This document shows positions 31,309 through 41,000 of a stretch of 64,000 nucleotides of DNA, in pieces. Source of the DNA: an uncultured Paludibaculum sp. (lineage in GTDB: Bacteria; Acidobacteriota; Terriglobia; Bryobacterales; Bryobacteraceae); contig NZ_OY762267.1 in NCBI RefSeq assembly GCF_963665245.1, positions 1 to 64,000 on the forward strand. The letters run 5' to 3'. Made by a program: the position numbers and the translations under genes. Position 1 is the first letter of the stretch; the number at the start of each line of letters is the position of its first letter. Under the pieces are notes generated by a model. The model made no database searches, was not told the DNA's origin, and saw nothing but the letters and a program-made list of their open reading frames with translations.

Positions 31309-32708
31309 GCGTGCTCCTTCTCGTGCAATTCATTCAATACCCGCAGGGCCTCGGCGACCACCACGTCGCTGGCGTCCGCGGAAAACGGAGTGGCTTCGAT
31401 CTCGTAGCCGCCCTCGTCATAGGCGCTCCGGTCCGGAATGTAGCCGAACCCGCCATTGGAATAACCCGACATCAAAGTGAACGGAAACGGTGAGGCATCC
31501 GCTACGCGCTGGCCGATCGATGAGAACGGCTCGCCCGCCACACTCACCAGCGCCACGGGCCCGACGCGGATCACTTGCAGCGGCCAGGGCGTCTCCGTCT
31601 TTCCGTGGAACAGCCGCGCATTGTTCGCGCGCCAACCCATCTGCGTCGCCAGGCCGTTGGCCACGCTGAACTCCTCCATCCTTCCGGACTCGCGCAGACG
31701 GGCAGCCTCGGCTCGTAGCCGCGCCAGTTCCGCGTCTTCGGAATCAGGATCAGGGAATGCCTTCAGCGGCAGCGCCATCACGTGCGTCTCCATCTGGAGC
31801 ACTGGTGCCGCGTGCTCAACAGGCTCATACGCGTACTGCGCAATGTTGGCGCCGCTACGCACAATACCCGTCAATCGCCGCCGCGTGGGCTGCATCTCGA
31901 TGGCGGACGCCACGCCCGCCGCCGTCAAGCCCAACGTGCGGCCCATCCGCCGGTATACTTCCAAGTCACCTGTGAATCCGCGGCGAGGACCCAGGTCGCC
32001 GGCCGCTCCCTGCAGGAACAGGCAGAGCCCGCCCAGTGCCCGCTCCATCACTTGACGAGCCGGTCCCGGGAAATCCGGCGTGAAGCTCTGACTCTGCCAC
32101 GCGATAGTCGTACCGTGACAGGCATAGTGCAACAGGTGCGCCACCGGCTCACCATCCAGCGCCTCCAGGCGCACCACGTGCAGCGAGTGATCGCACTCCG
32201 AGTCCGCATCCTCGCCCACCACGGTGAGCCCATCTTCCGCCGTCACGCGACGCCTGCAGTTGATGCCGCATTGCCCTGCCCCGGCGCCTACCCTGACAGG
32301 CTTCATATCCTGCAACGCCTGCCACGCCGCCCCGGCGATGCGATCCGGCAGGCTCTCCAGGTAGCTCAACGCCATGTCGAGCCCTTCACTGATATTCGCC
32401 AGACGGAACGTGTTCGGGCCCGAATGCGTATGTGAGCACGAGAAGCGAATCCGCTCCTCCGCCAAACCCGTGGTCTTCGCAATCGCCCGCGCAATCTTGC
32501 CTGTCCACACGGCGTCGAATCCAATGGCGTCGGCTTCGACAATCACCACGCGCTCTCCGCCCTGTGCCAACGCCAGCGCCGTAGCGTAGAACGGCATATC
32601 CGCGCGATCACCACGCGCATGCGTCTGTGCGCCCCATCCACCCTGCGGCGTACCCGGCGCCGGAGTGATATCGCTCCGGCCCACGCCCGCCGTCAACTCC
32701 ATGGTCAT
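31305..32708 (-). CDS. Neutral/alkaline ceramidase N-terminal domain-like protein
   Basis: This 467-residue protein starts MTMELTAGVGRSDITPAPGT with PQGGWGAQ following, the usual opening of ceramidase-N-domain proteins. FSCSHTHSGPNTF supplies the His-rich metal site, and HLLHYACHGTTIAWQSQSFT and PDFPGPARQVMERA follow as in the family. No signal peptide is seen, so it is probably cytoplasmic. The fold is found in ceramidases, but members in sugar-acid loci have unknown substrates and could be amide hydrolases or lactonases. It overlaps both neighbours by 4 nt (IclR upstream, dehydratase downstream), so it is translated in the same operon. Confidence 0.78.
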   Translation of the reverse strand: MTMELTAGVGRSDITPAPGTPQGGWGAQTHARGDRADMPFYATALALAQGGERVVIVEADAIGFDAVWTGKIARAIAKTTGLAEERIRFSCSHTHSGPNTFRLANISEGLDMALSYLESLPDRIAGAAWQALQDMKPVRVGAGAGQCGINCRRRVTAEDGLTVVGEDADSECDHSLHVVRLEALDGEPVAHLLHYACHGTTIAWQSQSFTPDFPGPARQVMERALGGLCLFLQGAAGDLGPRRGFTGDLEVYRRMGRTLGLTAAGVASAIEMQPTRRRLTGIVRSGANIAQYAYEPVEHAAPVLQMETHVMALPLKAFPDPDSEDAELARLRAEAARLRESGRMEEFSVANGLATQMGWRANNARLFHGKTETPWPLQVIRVGPVALVSVAGEPFSSIGQRVADASPFPFTLMSGYSNGGFGYIPDRSAYDEGGYEIEATPFSADASDVVVAEALRVLNELHEKEHA

Positions 32709-33505
32709 GCCTTCATCTCCGGCTCCATCCGTTCATGTTCTTCCCGCGCCTCCGCGTAATTGCAGATGCGCGCCGAGGCCCGCTGCAGCAGATTCACAAA
32801 GGGCGGGATGCTCTGGTCCACCACCGTCCCCACCGTGCCCGTCACGCTCAGCGCCGCCACCACCTCGCCGCGCGGATTGAAGACCGGCACCGCCAGGCAG
32901 CGCACCTCCAGCTCCTCTTCCTCATCGTCGATGGCATAGCCACGCTCCACCGTCTTCGCCAGCTCGGCCCTCAACCCGGCCGCCGTCGTGATCGTCTTCC
33001 GCGTGTACCGCGCGTACGTCATCTTCGACAGAAACTCCTTGCGGTGCGCCTCCTGGCAATACGCCAGCAGAACCTTGCCCACCGACGTGCAATGCAGGTT
33101 CGTCCGCTTCCCCACCGTGGTATCGAACCGGATGAACCCCGGCCCTTCCACCTTCTGCACATATACCGCCTGATCGTTTTCCAGCACCGCCAGATGGCAC
33201 GTCAACCGCGCCTGCGCCGCCAGCCACTTCATCGGCTCCAGCGCAATCTCAGAGAGCTTCTGGTTCTGCACCATCTCCCGCCCGAGATTGAACACCTTCA
33301 TCGACAACATGTAGTTCCGGCTATTGGCCGACTTCGTCACATACCCGCAGCGCTCCAGTGTCAGCACCAACACATGGGCCGTACTCCGCGGAATATCCAG
33401 TCGACGGCCCAACTCGGCAATATTCATGCCGCGCCGCGACGAGTCCAGCACTTCGAGAATCTGCAGCGCCCGCTCAACGGAAGGAACAGTAGTTGTTGTC
33501 GGCAT
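32705..33505 (-). CDS. IclR family transcriptional regulator
   Basis: This 266-residue protein has an N-terminal winged helix-turn-helix (ALQILEVLDSSRRGMNIAEL, GRRLDIPRSTAHVLVLTLER) and a C-terminal effector domain with TTVGKRTNLHCTSVGKVLLA and VRCLAVPVFNPRGEVVAALS. IclR proteins usually bind short palindromes as dimers or tetramers and sense small organic acids. Here the gene lies inside the catabolic operon, 19 nt after the symporter and overlapping the ceramidase-like gene by 4 nt. It is thus likely to be the local regulator and the best candidate to bind the TCCAG-N4-CTGGA sites at 27.5, 35.2 and 37.9 kb. Confidence 0.9.
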   Translation of the reverse strand: MPTTTTVPSVERALQILEVLDSSRRGMNIAELGRRLDIPRSTAHVLVLTLERCGYVTKSANSRNYMLSMKVFNLGREMVQNQKLSEIALEPMKWLAAQARLTCHLAVLENDQAVYVQKVEGPGFIRFDTTVGKRTNLHCTSVGKVLLAYCQEAHRKEFLSKMTYARYTRKTITTAAGLRAELAKTVERGYAIDDEEEELEVRCLAVPVFNPRGEVVAALSVTGTVGTVVDQSIPPFVNLLQRASARICNYAEAREEHERMEPEMKA

Positions 33506-33524
33506 CTCGACTCCCTCTCAACTC

Positions 33525-35141
33525 CTACGACCGGCCTGGCCCCCAGAACTGGAACCAGATCACATACGCATACAGCGCCCCGGCCAGCCCCACCATCAAC
33601 CCCCACCACAGCAGCAGGCTGCGCGCGCCTTTCGCATAGGCCCGCTCGGACTCGGGCAAATCCAGATACTTCCGCGACCACAGGATTCCATCCACACTCG
33701 CTGCCGGAGGCGCCGGCGTCAGGTACGAAACCACCACCATCACCACCATGCACGTCGCCCACACCAGAAACGTGCGGTTCAGCCAGTTGTCGAACGGCTG
33801 CAGGAACCAGACGTGCTTGAACAACACATACTCCACCAGCGCCGTGTAGGGGAATCCGAAGATCAGCACAAACGTGGCCGCCTCGGCCGTGGCCCGCTTC
33901 CACAACACACCCAGCAGGAACACCACCGCAATCGGAGCCGCCACCCAGGCGCCCACATTCTGGATTACCAGAAACACACTGTGCTGACCATGCGTGAACC
34001 AGATCGCCAACCCCATGGCCAGCATCAGAATCAGGAAGCCACTCCAGCGCCCCACGCTCACCAGGTGCCCGTCACCCTTGCCTTGGCCGAAGAACGGCCG
34101 GTAAAGGTCCATCGTGAACACCGTGCTGCACGAGTTCAGAACAGAGCTCAGGTGCGACAGTAGAGCGCTGGCGATGCCGGCCATCACCACGCCGCCCAGG
34201 CCCAGCGGCACCAGTTCTTTCACCAGCCGCGGATACGCCTGATCCGGATCCACCAACCCCGGGAACAACTGGAACGCCACAATGCCCGGAATCACCACCA
34301 GGAACGGAAGCAGCAGCTTCATGAAGCCCGCGAAGATCACGCCCATCCGCGCGTCCCACTCCGATCGCGCCCCCAGGCACCGTTGCACAATGAACTGGTT
34401 CGTGCAGTTGTACCAGATGCCGATGGAGAGGAACAGCGTGAACACCCCGAACCACGGGTAGTTCGGATCCGTGATCGGGTAGATGATCTTGAACTTCGCC
34501 GGAAACTGGTGCATCAGGTTGACGATGCCGCCGGCCCGCTGCAGCCCCAGGTACGACACGATCAGCCCGCCCAGCATCAGAACGACGAACTGCAGGAAGT
34601 CGGTCCAGGCCACCGCGATCAACCCGCCATAGATCGTGTAGCTGCCCGCCAGCACCGTGAGCAGAACAATCGTCACGATCGGATCCAGTCCGAACATCCC
34701 CTCCAGCGCCTTCGCCCCCGCCAGCAGCACCACCGCCATTTGCGCCACAATCCACAGCACCAGCGAACAGACGGCAAACATGTACCTGCATGATTTGTTA
34801 TACCGGCGCTCCAGGAACTCCGGCATCGTGTAGATGCCACCGCGCAGGTAGTAGGGCAGGAAGATCCAGACCAGAGCCGAGAACGTGAACCAGTTCCCCC
34901 ACTCCCACTGGGCCACCACGAAGCCCACCGCGTAAGCGGCGCCCACCATGCCGATGAAATGCTCCGTGCTGATGTTGGCGGCAATGATCGAGCCGCCGAT
35001 GGCGTACCACGGCAGTTGCTCCCCCGCCAGGAAGTAGTCCTTCACGCTGGCCTTGCGCCGCCGCGACACCCACAGGCCGAGGCATATGTTCGCTACCAGA
35101 TACAGCGCGAACAGCAGTTGATCCAGTCGGCCGCCAAACAT
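33525..35141 (-). CDS. Sodium:solute symporter (SSS/SGLT family)
   Basis: This 538-residue membrane protein has 13 or 14 predicted helices. Typical segments are IGGSIIAANISTEHFIGMVG, the conserved YTIYGGLIAVAWTDFLQFVV and LSHLSSVLNSCSTVFTMDLY. The family imports sugars, sugar acids or other small solutes with Na+. It is the first gene of the minus-strand run ending with the SDR gene, so it likely imports the substrate of the dehydratase pathway. GGAG lies about 10 nt before the ATG. Two candidate operators lie 86 and 110 bp upstream. Confidence 0.88.
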   Translation of the reverse strand: MFGGRLDQLLFALYLVANICLGLWVSRRRKASVKDYFLAGEQLPWYAIGGSIIAANISTEHFIGMVGAAYAVGFVVAQWEWGNWFTFSALVWIFLPYYLRGGIYTMPEFLERRYNKSCRYMFAVCSLVLWIVAQMAVVLLAGAKALEGMFGLDPIVTIVLLTVLAGSYTIYGGLIAVAWTDFLQFVVLMLGGLIVSYLGLQRAGGIVNLMHQFPAKFKIIYPITDPNYPWFGVFTLFLSIGIWYNCTNQFIVQRCLGARSEWDARMGVIFAGFMKLLLPFLVVIPGIVAFQLFPGLVDPDQAYPRLVKELVPLGLGGVVMAGIASALLSHLSSVLNSCSTVFTMDLYRPFFGQGKGDGHLVSVGRWSGFLILMLAMGLAIWFTHGQHSVFLVIQNVGAWVAAPIAVVFLLGVLWKRATAEAATFVLIFGFPYTALVEYVLFKHVWFLQPFDNWLNRTFLVWATCMVVMVVVSYLTPAPPAASVDGILWSRKYLDLPESERAYAKGARSLLLWWGLMVGLAGALYAYVIWFQFWGPGRS

Positions 35142-35226
35142 ATGGATATCCGTCTCCAGGGTCCAGCTCAGGGAAACCCTATTGTCCGGGCTGGGTCCCC
35201 TGGAAACAAGGATTTACGTCCCAATG

Positions 35227-35264
35227 TCCAGAATACTGGACAGAACCAAATCCAGCATCCTGGA
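35227..35264. promoter_or_regulatory. Candidate operator pair B: TCCAG-AATA-CTGGA and TCCAG-CATC-CTGGA
   Basis: Two perfect palindromes at 35227-35240 and 35251-35264 have starts 24 bp apart. They sit in the 123-bp gap upstream of the symporter operon and touch the stop codon of the preceding Gfo gene at 35265. Two sites at this spacing suit an IclR-type dimer of dimers. The short stems might also act as hairpins, but no T tract follows. Confidence 0.6.
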
Positions 35265-36482
35265 TCAGGCGGGCGCTTGGCCGTAATCGTGGATCTTCAT
35301 CGATTCACCGCCGCGCAGTGCCGACTGGTGCGCAACGATGCCCGGCAACGTATACGCGATGGCCTCCCACACGTTCACCGTGGGGTGCCGGTCCTCCAGC
35401 ACCGCGCGCACAAACTCGTGCGTCAGGAACGTGTGCGAATCACCGTGTCCGCTCTTCACCCGCAGCGGTTCCGGCAGCCGTTCCAGATAGTTGGCCTTCT
35501 TGTCCGCCAACATCTCCGTCTCGCCTTCCGGATACCCGTTGGAGTCGAGCACCGTCTTGCCCTGCGACGAGATCCGCACGAAGGTGTCCTGCGTACCCTC
35601 CGGCCGCTCCATCAGGTAGGACATGCGGTCGCCGTAGAACTGGCCGCGCTCGCTGCCCGCCGCCGCCACATGCCAGTAGACCGCCACGCGCGCCGAATGC
35701 CCCTTCGACGTCTTGAAGAACGCCGTCTCGTTCCAGAATGGATTCTTATACTGATTCGTCCGCAGCACCTCGTGCCCGTCGCCCCAGCCGACGGCCGTCA
35801 CCTCCGACATCCGCTCGCGGATCACCGGAATAATCAGCCCCGTGCAGTGCGTCGGATACAGCATCGGCGGCAGACCGTGCCGCCACGTGGGTAGCCCCCG
35901 GTCGTCGAACATCACCTTCATCAGACCCTCGTGGTGATACTCGGCCTCCGAGTGGAAGATCGTACCGAACTTCCCTTCCCCCGCCAGCTCCCGGCACGTG
36001 ATCACGGGCTGCCGGTAGTAGCTGGTCTCCGCCATCATGTACCGCAACCCAGTCTTCTTCACAGTGTCAAGGATCTCCTCCAATTCCTCGACACTCAACC
36101 CGGCCGGCACGGCGCTGATCACGTGCTTGCCCGCCTTCATCGCCTCCACCGCCATGAACGCATGCAGCGGAGCCGGCGTGAACACGGCCACGGCATCCAG
36201 ATCCGGATGCTTCAGAAACTCGCGGAAGTTCTTGTAGGTGTTCGTGCAGCGATACCGCTCGGCCAGCGCCTTCTGCTTCTCCGGCAGCAGGTCACAAACC
36301 GCCACCACCTTGCAGTCCGGGTCCAGGTGCCAGAAGAAGGTGTTCCCGAATCCTCCACCGATCACACCAATACGCAGTTGCTTGCCGGTCCGCGGACCAG
36401 GAGCCGACTGCAGCAGGGGCGCGGCGCCGGCCGCTGCGGCGACACCCAGAAATCCGCGGCGCGAAACGGTAGGCTGGCTCAT
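35265..36482 (-). CDS. Gfo/Idh/MocA family oxidoreductase with Tat leader
   Basis: This 405-residue protein starts MSQPTVSRRGFLGVAAAAGA, a twin-arginine leader ending near QSAPG. The Rossmann loop is RIGVIGGGFGNTFF, where a longer loop replaces the usual GxGxxG. Then come AVAVFTPAPLHAFMAVEAMK and GKHVISAVPAGLSVEELEEI, where the EKP motif of the family is AVP, so the catalytic Lys is absent. C-terminal CTGLIIPVIRERMSEVTAVG follows. The gene overlaps the aminotransferase stop by 4 nt. The lost Lys suggests an altered reaction or a binding role. Confidence 0.82.
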   Translation of the reverse strand: MSQPTVSRRGFLGVAAAAGAAPLLQSAPGPRTGKQLRIGVIGGGFGNTFFWHLDPDCKVVAVCDLLPEKQKALAERYRCTNTYKNFREFLKHPDLDAVAVFTPAPLHAFMAVEAMKAGKHVISAVPAGLSVEELEEILDTVKKTGLRYMMAETSYYRQPVITCRELAGEGKFGTIFHSEAEYHHEGLMKVMFDDRGLPTWRHGLPPMLYPTHCTGLIIPVIRERMSEVTAVGWGDGHEVLRTNQYKNPFWNETAFFKTSKGHSARVAVYWHVAAAGSERGQFYGDRMSYLMERPEGTQDTFVRISSQGKTVLDSNGYPEGETEMLADKKANYLERLPEPLRVKSGHGDSHTFLTHEFVRAVLEDRHPTVNVWEAIAYTLPGIVAHQSALRGGESMKIHDYGQAPA

Positions 36483-37810
36483 TTCTTTTTCAACTCCCCA
36501 ATCACGGCATCGCACGCTTCCAGCGTACGGTCGACATCGGCCTGCGTGTGGCTCAGGCTCAGATGGTTGCGCTTCAGATTCATGGGCAGCTTGAAGATGC
36601 CCTTCGATACCAGACGCCGCCGGTACTCGACAAAGAACGCCGCGTCATTGCGGTACAGGTCAGTGAAGCTGCGAATCGGCCCTTCCATGAAGTAGGTAAG
36701 GAACACCGAACCAAAACCGGCCACCGTCGCGGGCACTCCATGCCGCGACACAATCTCGCGCAACCCGGACCGCATCCGGTCGCCCAACGCAAACAGATAC
36801 TGGTGCGACTCCGGCTTCTCCAACACTTCAATGGTAGCCAACGCCGCCGCCGCGCCCACCGGATGACCGTTGAACGTGCCGGCCCAGAAGACGTCGCCCC
36901 CGGCGCGCGTATTGAATCTGTCCATCAGATCCCGCCGCCCGGCCAGCGCCGCAATGGGATACCCGTTCGCAATTGCCTTGCCCAACGTCGTCAGATCCGG
37001 AATCACTCCGCAAATCTTCTGGTATCCGCCTAGACTGTGCCGGAAGCCCGTGATGACTTCATCGAAGATCAGAATCGTGCCATGCTTCTGCGTCAGTGCC
37101 CGCAGGCCTTCCAGAAACGCCTGCTCCGGCATCACGCAGCCGATATTGTGAGGAATCGGCTCCAGAATCACCGCCGCGATGTTCTCCGGATTCTCCGCGA
37201 ACACCTGCTTCACCTCTTCCAGGTTATTGAACTCGCAAACGAACGTGTCCGCGACCACAGCCGCGTGCGCGCCCGCCGACAACGGATCGCGCCGCCCCAG
37301 TTTCTCCTTCGGCGTAATCACGTTCATCGCCAAAGAGTCGTGGAAGCCGTGATAGCACCCCTGGAACTTGATCACCTTCGTCCGCCCGGTCACGGCGCGC
37401 GACAACCGGATGGCGTGATACGTCGCCTCGCTGCCGGAGTTGCAGAGCAATGCCTTATCGCCCGACGGGATGTGCTGGACGATCTTCTTCGCCAGCTCGA
37501 TCTCCAGCGGCCCGATGCCGACCCCCACCTGATCGGTCTCGGCAATGGCGGCCTTCACCCGCCGCGTCACCGCCGGATGACTGTGCCCTAGAATCGGAGG
37601 CCCGAACGCCCCGTGATAATCCAGATACCGGGTCCCGTCCATGTCATGGAAATAGGCGCCCTCCGCGCGAACCGGCACCAGCCGTGGTTCCACGGCTCGC
37701 AGCGAACTATTCACCCCACCGGGAATGAACTCCATCGCCTGCTCCAGGTGCTGCTGTTTCGCAATGATGCAATCTGTTTCCGTCAATTGGTCCATGTTGC
37801 TGGTCGACAC
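36479..37810 (-). CDS. Class III aminotransferase, glutamate-1-semialdehyde aminomutase-like
   Basis: This 443-residue PLP enzyme has the HemL-type layout: GGVNSSLRAVEPRLVPVRAE at the start, CNSGSEATYHAIRLSRAVTG, KVIKFQGCYHGFHD, ILIFDEVITGFRHSLGGYQK with the PLP Asp, and TTLGKAIANGYPIAALAG with the PLP Lys. The start is a GTG (37810) with GAGG upstream. A true haem-synthesis gene would be expected elsewhere; here it is coupled to a Gfo/Idh/MocA gene within a sugar-acid region, so an amino-sugar or omega-amino-acid substrate is more likely. A pair of operator-like sites lies 62-92 bp upstream. Confidence 0.82.
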   Translation of the reverse strand: MSTSNMDQLTETDCIIAKQQHLEQAMEFIPGGVNSSLRAVEPRLVPVRAEGAYFHDMDGTRYLDYHGAFGPPILGHSHPAVTRRVKAAIAETDQVGVGIGPLEIELAKKIVQHIPSGDKALLCNSGSEATYHAIRLSRAVTGRTKVIKFQGCYHGFHDSLAMNVITPKEKLGRRDPLSAGAHAAVVADTFVCEFNNLEEVKQVFAENPENIAAVILEPIPHNIGCVMPEQAFLEGLRALTQKHGTILIFDEVITGFRHSLGGYQKICGVIPDLTTLGKAIANGYPIAALAGRRDLMDRFNTRAGGDVFWAGTFNGHPVGAAAALATIEVLEKPESHQYLFALGDRMRSGLREIVSRHGVPATVAGFGSVFLTYFMEGPIRSFTDLYRNDAAFFVEYRRRLVSKGIFKLPMNLKRNHLSLSHTQADVDRTLEACDAVIGELKKK

Positions 37811-37871
37811 GATGCTGGTTCCCTCACTTGAGAATCACGTTGATTATCAAGCGCATTCACCGCGCCATCAA

Positions 37872-37902
37872 ACCAGCATTTTGGATTGTCCATATTCCTG
37901 GA
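37872..37902. promoter_or_regulatory. Candidate operator pair C (imperfect): ACCAG-CATT-TTGGA and TCCAT-ATTC-CTGGA
   Basis: Two imperfect copies of the TCCAG-N4-CTGGA pattern lie at 37872-37885 and 37889-37902, in the 219-bp gap between the aminotransferase (minus) and the second TonB receptor (plus). The second copy is followed by CGAAAACCC exactly as at site A, giving a shared 16-mer. It is probably part of the same regulon. Confidence 0.45.
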
Positions 37903-38029
37903 CGAAAACCCGTCACCCCCCGCAAGGCCCGTCCCACCGCGCCATGATAGAATCCGGCTTCAGGGATCCATCGCCGCGCGTCAGCCCTGAAGCCGTCCCG
38001 TCATTTGGCAGAAAGGTTCCGTCGCAGCC

Positions 38030-41000
38030 GTGTTCCACCCCCGTTGGCATCTCGCCGCTCTCTTCCTCACCGGCACTCTTCTATGCGCCCAATCCGGATC
38101 CACCGGAGCATTGGAAGGCACGGTCCTCGACGCCGCCGGCGCGCCCGTCCCCAACGCCTCCGTCACCCTCCACAACCCTGCCACCGATCAGGCACACACC
38201 GCCACCACCGACGACAAAGGCGCCTTCCGCTTCTCGCTGCTCGAACCCGCCACCTACCAACTCACCTTCTCGACGGCAGGCTTCAAAACCGCGCACATGC
38301 CCGAAGTCGCCATCAGCGTCTCGGAGATACCCGTTCTCGAAGCGACACTCGAAGCGGGTAACCCGTCCGACTCCACCGACTGCCACTGCAAGGTCACCGC
38401 CACCGCGCCCTCCACCGGAACCCTGATCGACCGCAAGACCATCACCGCCGTTCCCCTGAATACCCGCAACTTCACCCAGATCCTCTCCATGTCCTCCGGT
38501 TCCGCCGCCGACGTCAACAACGCCGGCACCCTCGGACGCGGCACCTCCAGCGTGAACATCAACGGCAATACGACCTCCGGCTCCTACACCATCGACGGCG
38601 CCTACTCGCCCAGCACGGTCCCGAACCCGGACACCATTTCCGAGTTCAAAATCCAAACCTCTCAATACGACGCCGGCTTCGGAGCCATGGTGCCCAACAC
38701 CAACCTCGTCACGCGCCGCGGCGAAAACGAGTACCACGGCAACCTGTGGGAGTTCCTCCGCAACGACATCTTCAACGCCAACGCCTTCTTCCGCAACTCC
38801 ACCGGCCAGCCCAAGCCCAACCTCAAGCAGAACCAATTCGGCGCCACGCTCGGCGGACCCATCCTCCACAACAAGTGGTTTTTCTTCGGCTCTTACCAGG
38901 GCACTCGCCAGATCAACGGCCTCGACCCCACCTCCGTCGCCAACCTGATCCTGCCCGCTCTCGGTAACGACCGCTCCGCCGCCACCATCGCCTCGCAGTT
39001 CTGTCCCGGCAATCACACCAACTCCGCGGCCTACTCCACCTTCGCCGGCGGCAAGCAGCTCGACTGCAACAACCAGAACACCGCCACCACCGCCGCCATC
39101 AACCCCGTCGCCCTCCGCCTGCTGCAGGCCAAGGCCGCCGACGGGACTTACCTCATTCCCATCCCGCAGACCATCATCTCCTCCGGAGCCAACACCGGCC
39201 TGGGCTTCTCCGCCTACAGCATGCCGTCGAAGTACAACGAGAACCACTTCCTCGGCAACACCGACTACGTTCTCTCCCCCAAACACACGTTCTCCGGCCG
39301 CCTCTTCGCCGCCACCGTCGATCAGTTGCGCAGCTTCGGCTCACCCGGAGGCTATCCCGGAGCCCCCGTCGTCCCGGGTTGGGGCGCCAATCAGATTCTG
39401 AAGGCGACCGACGTCGCCACCAGCGGCCGCCTCACCTCGAACCTCACCGCCAACGTCGTGAACGAGGCCACCATGGCGTTCACCCGCAACAACACCGACG
39501 CCGTCGGCGGCGGCTTCCCACAAGCCTCCGACTTCGGCATGACCGCCGTCGACGCCCTCTTCCCGCATCCCCCCGAGATCACCGTGCTCGGCGGCCTGGG
39601 CACGTTCCGCCTGTTCGGAACGAACCCGAACGACAACCATTTCCAGACCGTCACTTACTCTCTCGCCGACAACCTCTCCTGGGTTCGCGGCCGTCAACGC
39701 ATCCGCATGGGTGGGTCCTACCTGAACCAATACAATGGCCGCGCCGACACCGGAGGCGCCCGAGGCAAGATCACCTTCCAGAACTTCACTGACTTCCTAC
39801 TGGGCCTCAGCGCCGCCGACAACCTCAGCCCCGCCGGCCGCAGCAACATCCAGACCGTCCAGGCCAGTGAAGGCGTCGGAGCCAATGGCGAAGTCGAATA
39901 CCGCTACCGCCGCCACTACGCCTCCGGCTACGTCCAGGACGACATCAAGTTCGGCCCGCGTTTCACCCTCAACGCTGGCCTCCGCTGGGAGTTCATCGGC
40001 CCCTCCTACGACACCGCCGGCACCGTAGGCAACATCTCCATGGCCGCCCTGCGCACCATGCCCGTGCCTCCGCTCTCCGGAACCCTGGTAGGCAACACCG
40101 TCGCCGCCAACTACGACGCCAACCTGACCAACCCCTACACCGGCCAGCCCTTCGGAGCCCCGCCGCAGGGCGTCACCATCCGCGCCAACAGCAGCTTCTA
40201 CGACAACGGCACCCCGCGCGACCGCTTTGCCCCGCGCCTTGGCTTCGCCTGGCAGCCCCTCGGTTCTTCCGGACGCCTGGTGCTGGGCGGAGGCTACGGC
40301 TGGTTCTATCAGACACCCACGTTCAGCGGCAACGCCGGCTCCGCACCGCTCTTCACCGCGCCGCCGTTCGCTCAGAGCTTCACGAATACCGACGCCAGCA
40401 ACAGTCAATCCACTTTCCAGCAGCCCTTCCCGCAAGCGACCCTCGGCTACGTCCTGCGCACACCCACCTCACAGCTCTCTGACCGTGTGGCGGGCCCCGA
40501 GTACAAACTCCCCCGGCTGCAGCAGTGGAACACCAGCCTCAAGCTGAAGCTGAACCAGGCCATGTCCCTCGATCTCGCCTATGTCGGCTCCCAGGCGGGC
40601 GACGTCCTCTTTGCCCATGGCCTGAACCAACCCGTGCTGGCCACTGCCGCCCATCCGGTGAACTGTGGCTACGACGGCGACCCGTCACACTGCATCACCA
40701 CCAACACTTCGCGCAACGCCAAACAGCGTGTGCCGATCCTCGGCGAAACACCCACAGCTCTCCTGTCCAGCGAGTTCGGGGCCAAATCCTGGTACCACAG
40801 CATGCAGGCCACCGTCCGCGGCCGCACCGCCCACGGCCTCAACTTCCAAGCCGCCTACACGCTTTCCAAGGCTCTCAGCAACACCACGGTCTTCAACGAC
40901 CAGAGCGGCCTGGAGCAATCCAAGGCCCGTACCTCCTTCGACCGCACTCACCGTCTCATCGGCAACTTCGAGTACACCCTACCGTCCCCAGCCCAGGCGC

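Noticed and set aside
38081..39286. 401-residue open frame opposite the second TonB receptor
   Set aside because: The Gly/Val-rich translation lacks any motif. The plus-strand receptor explains the region.
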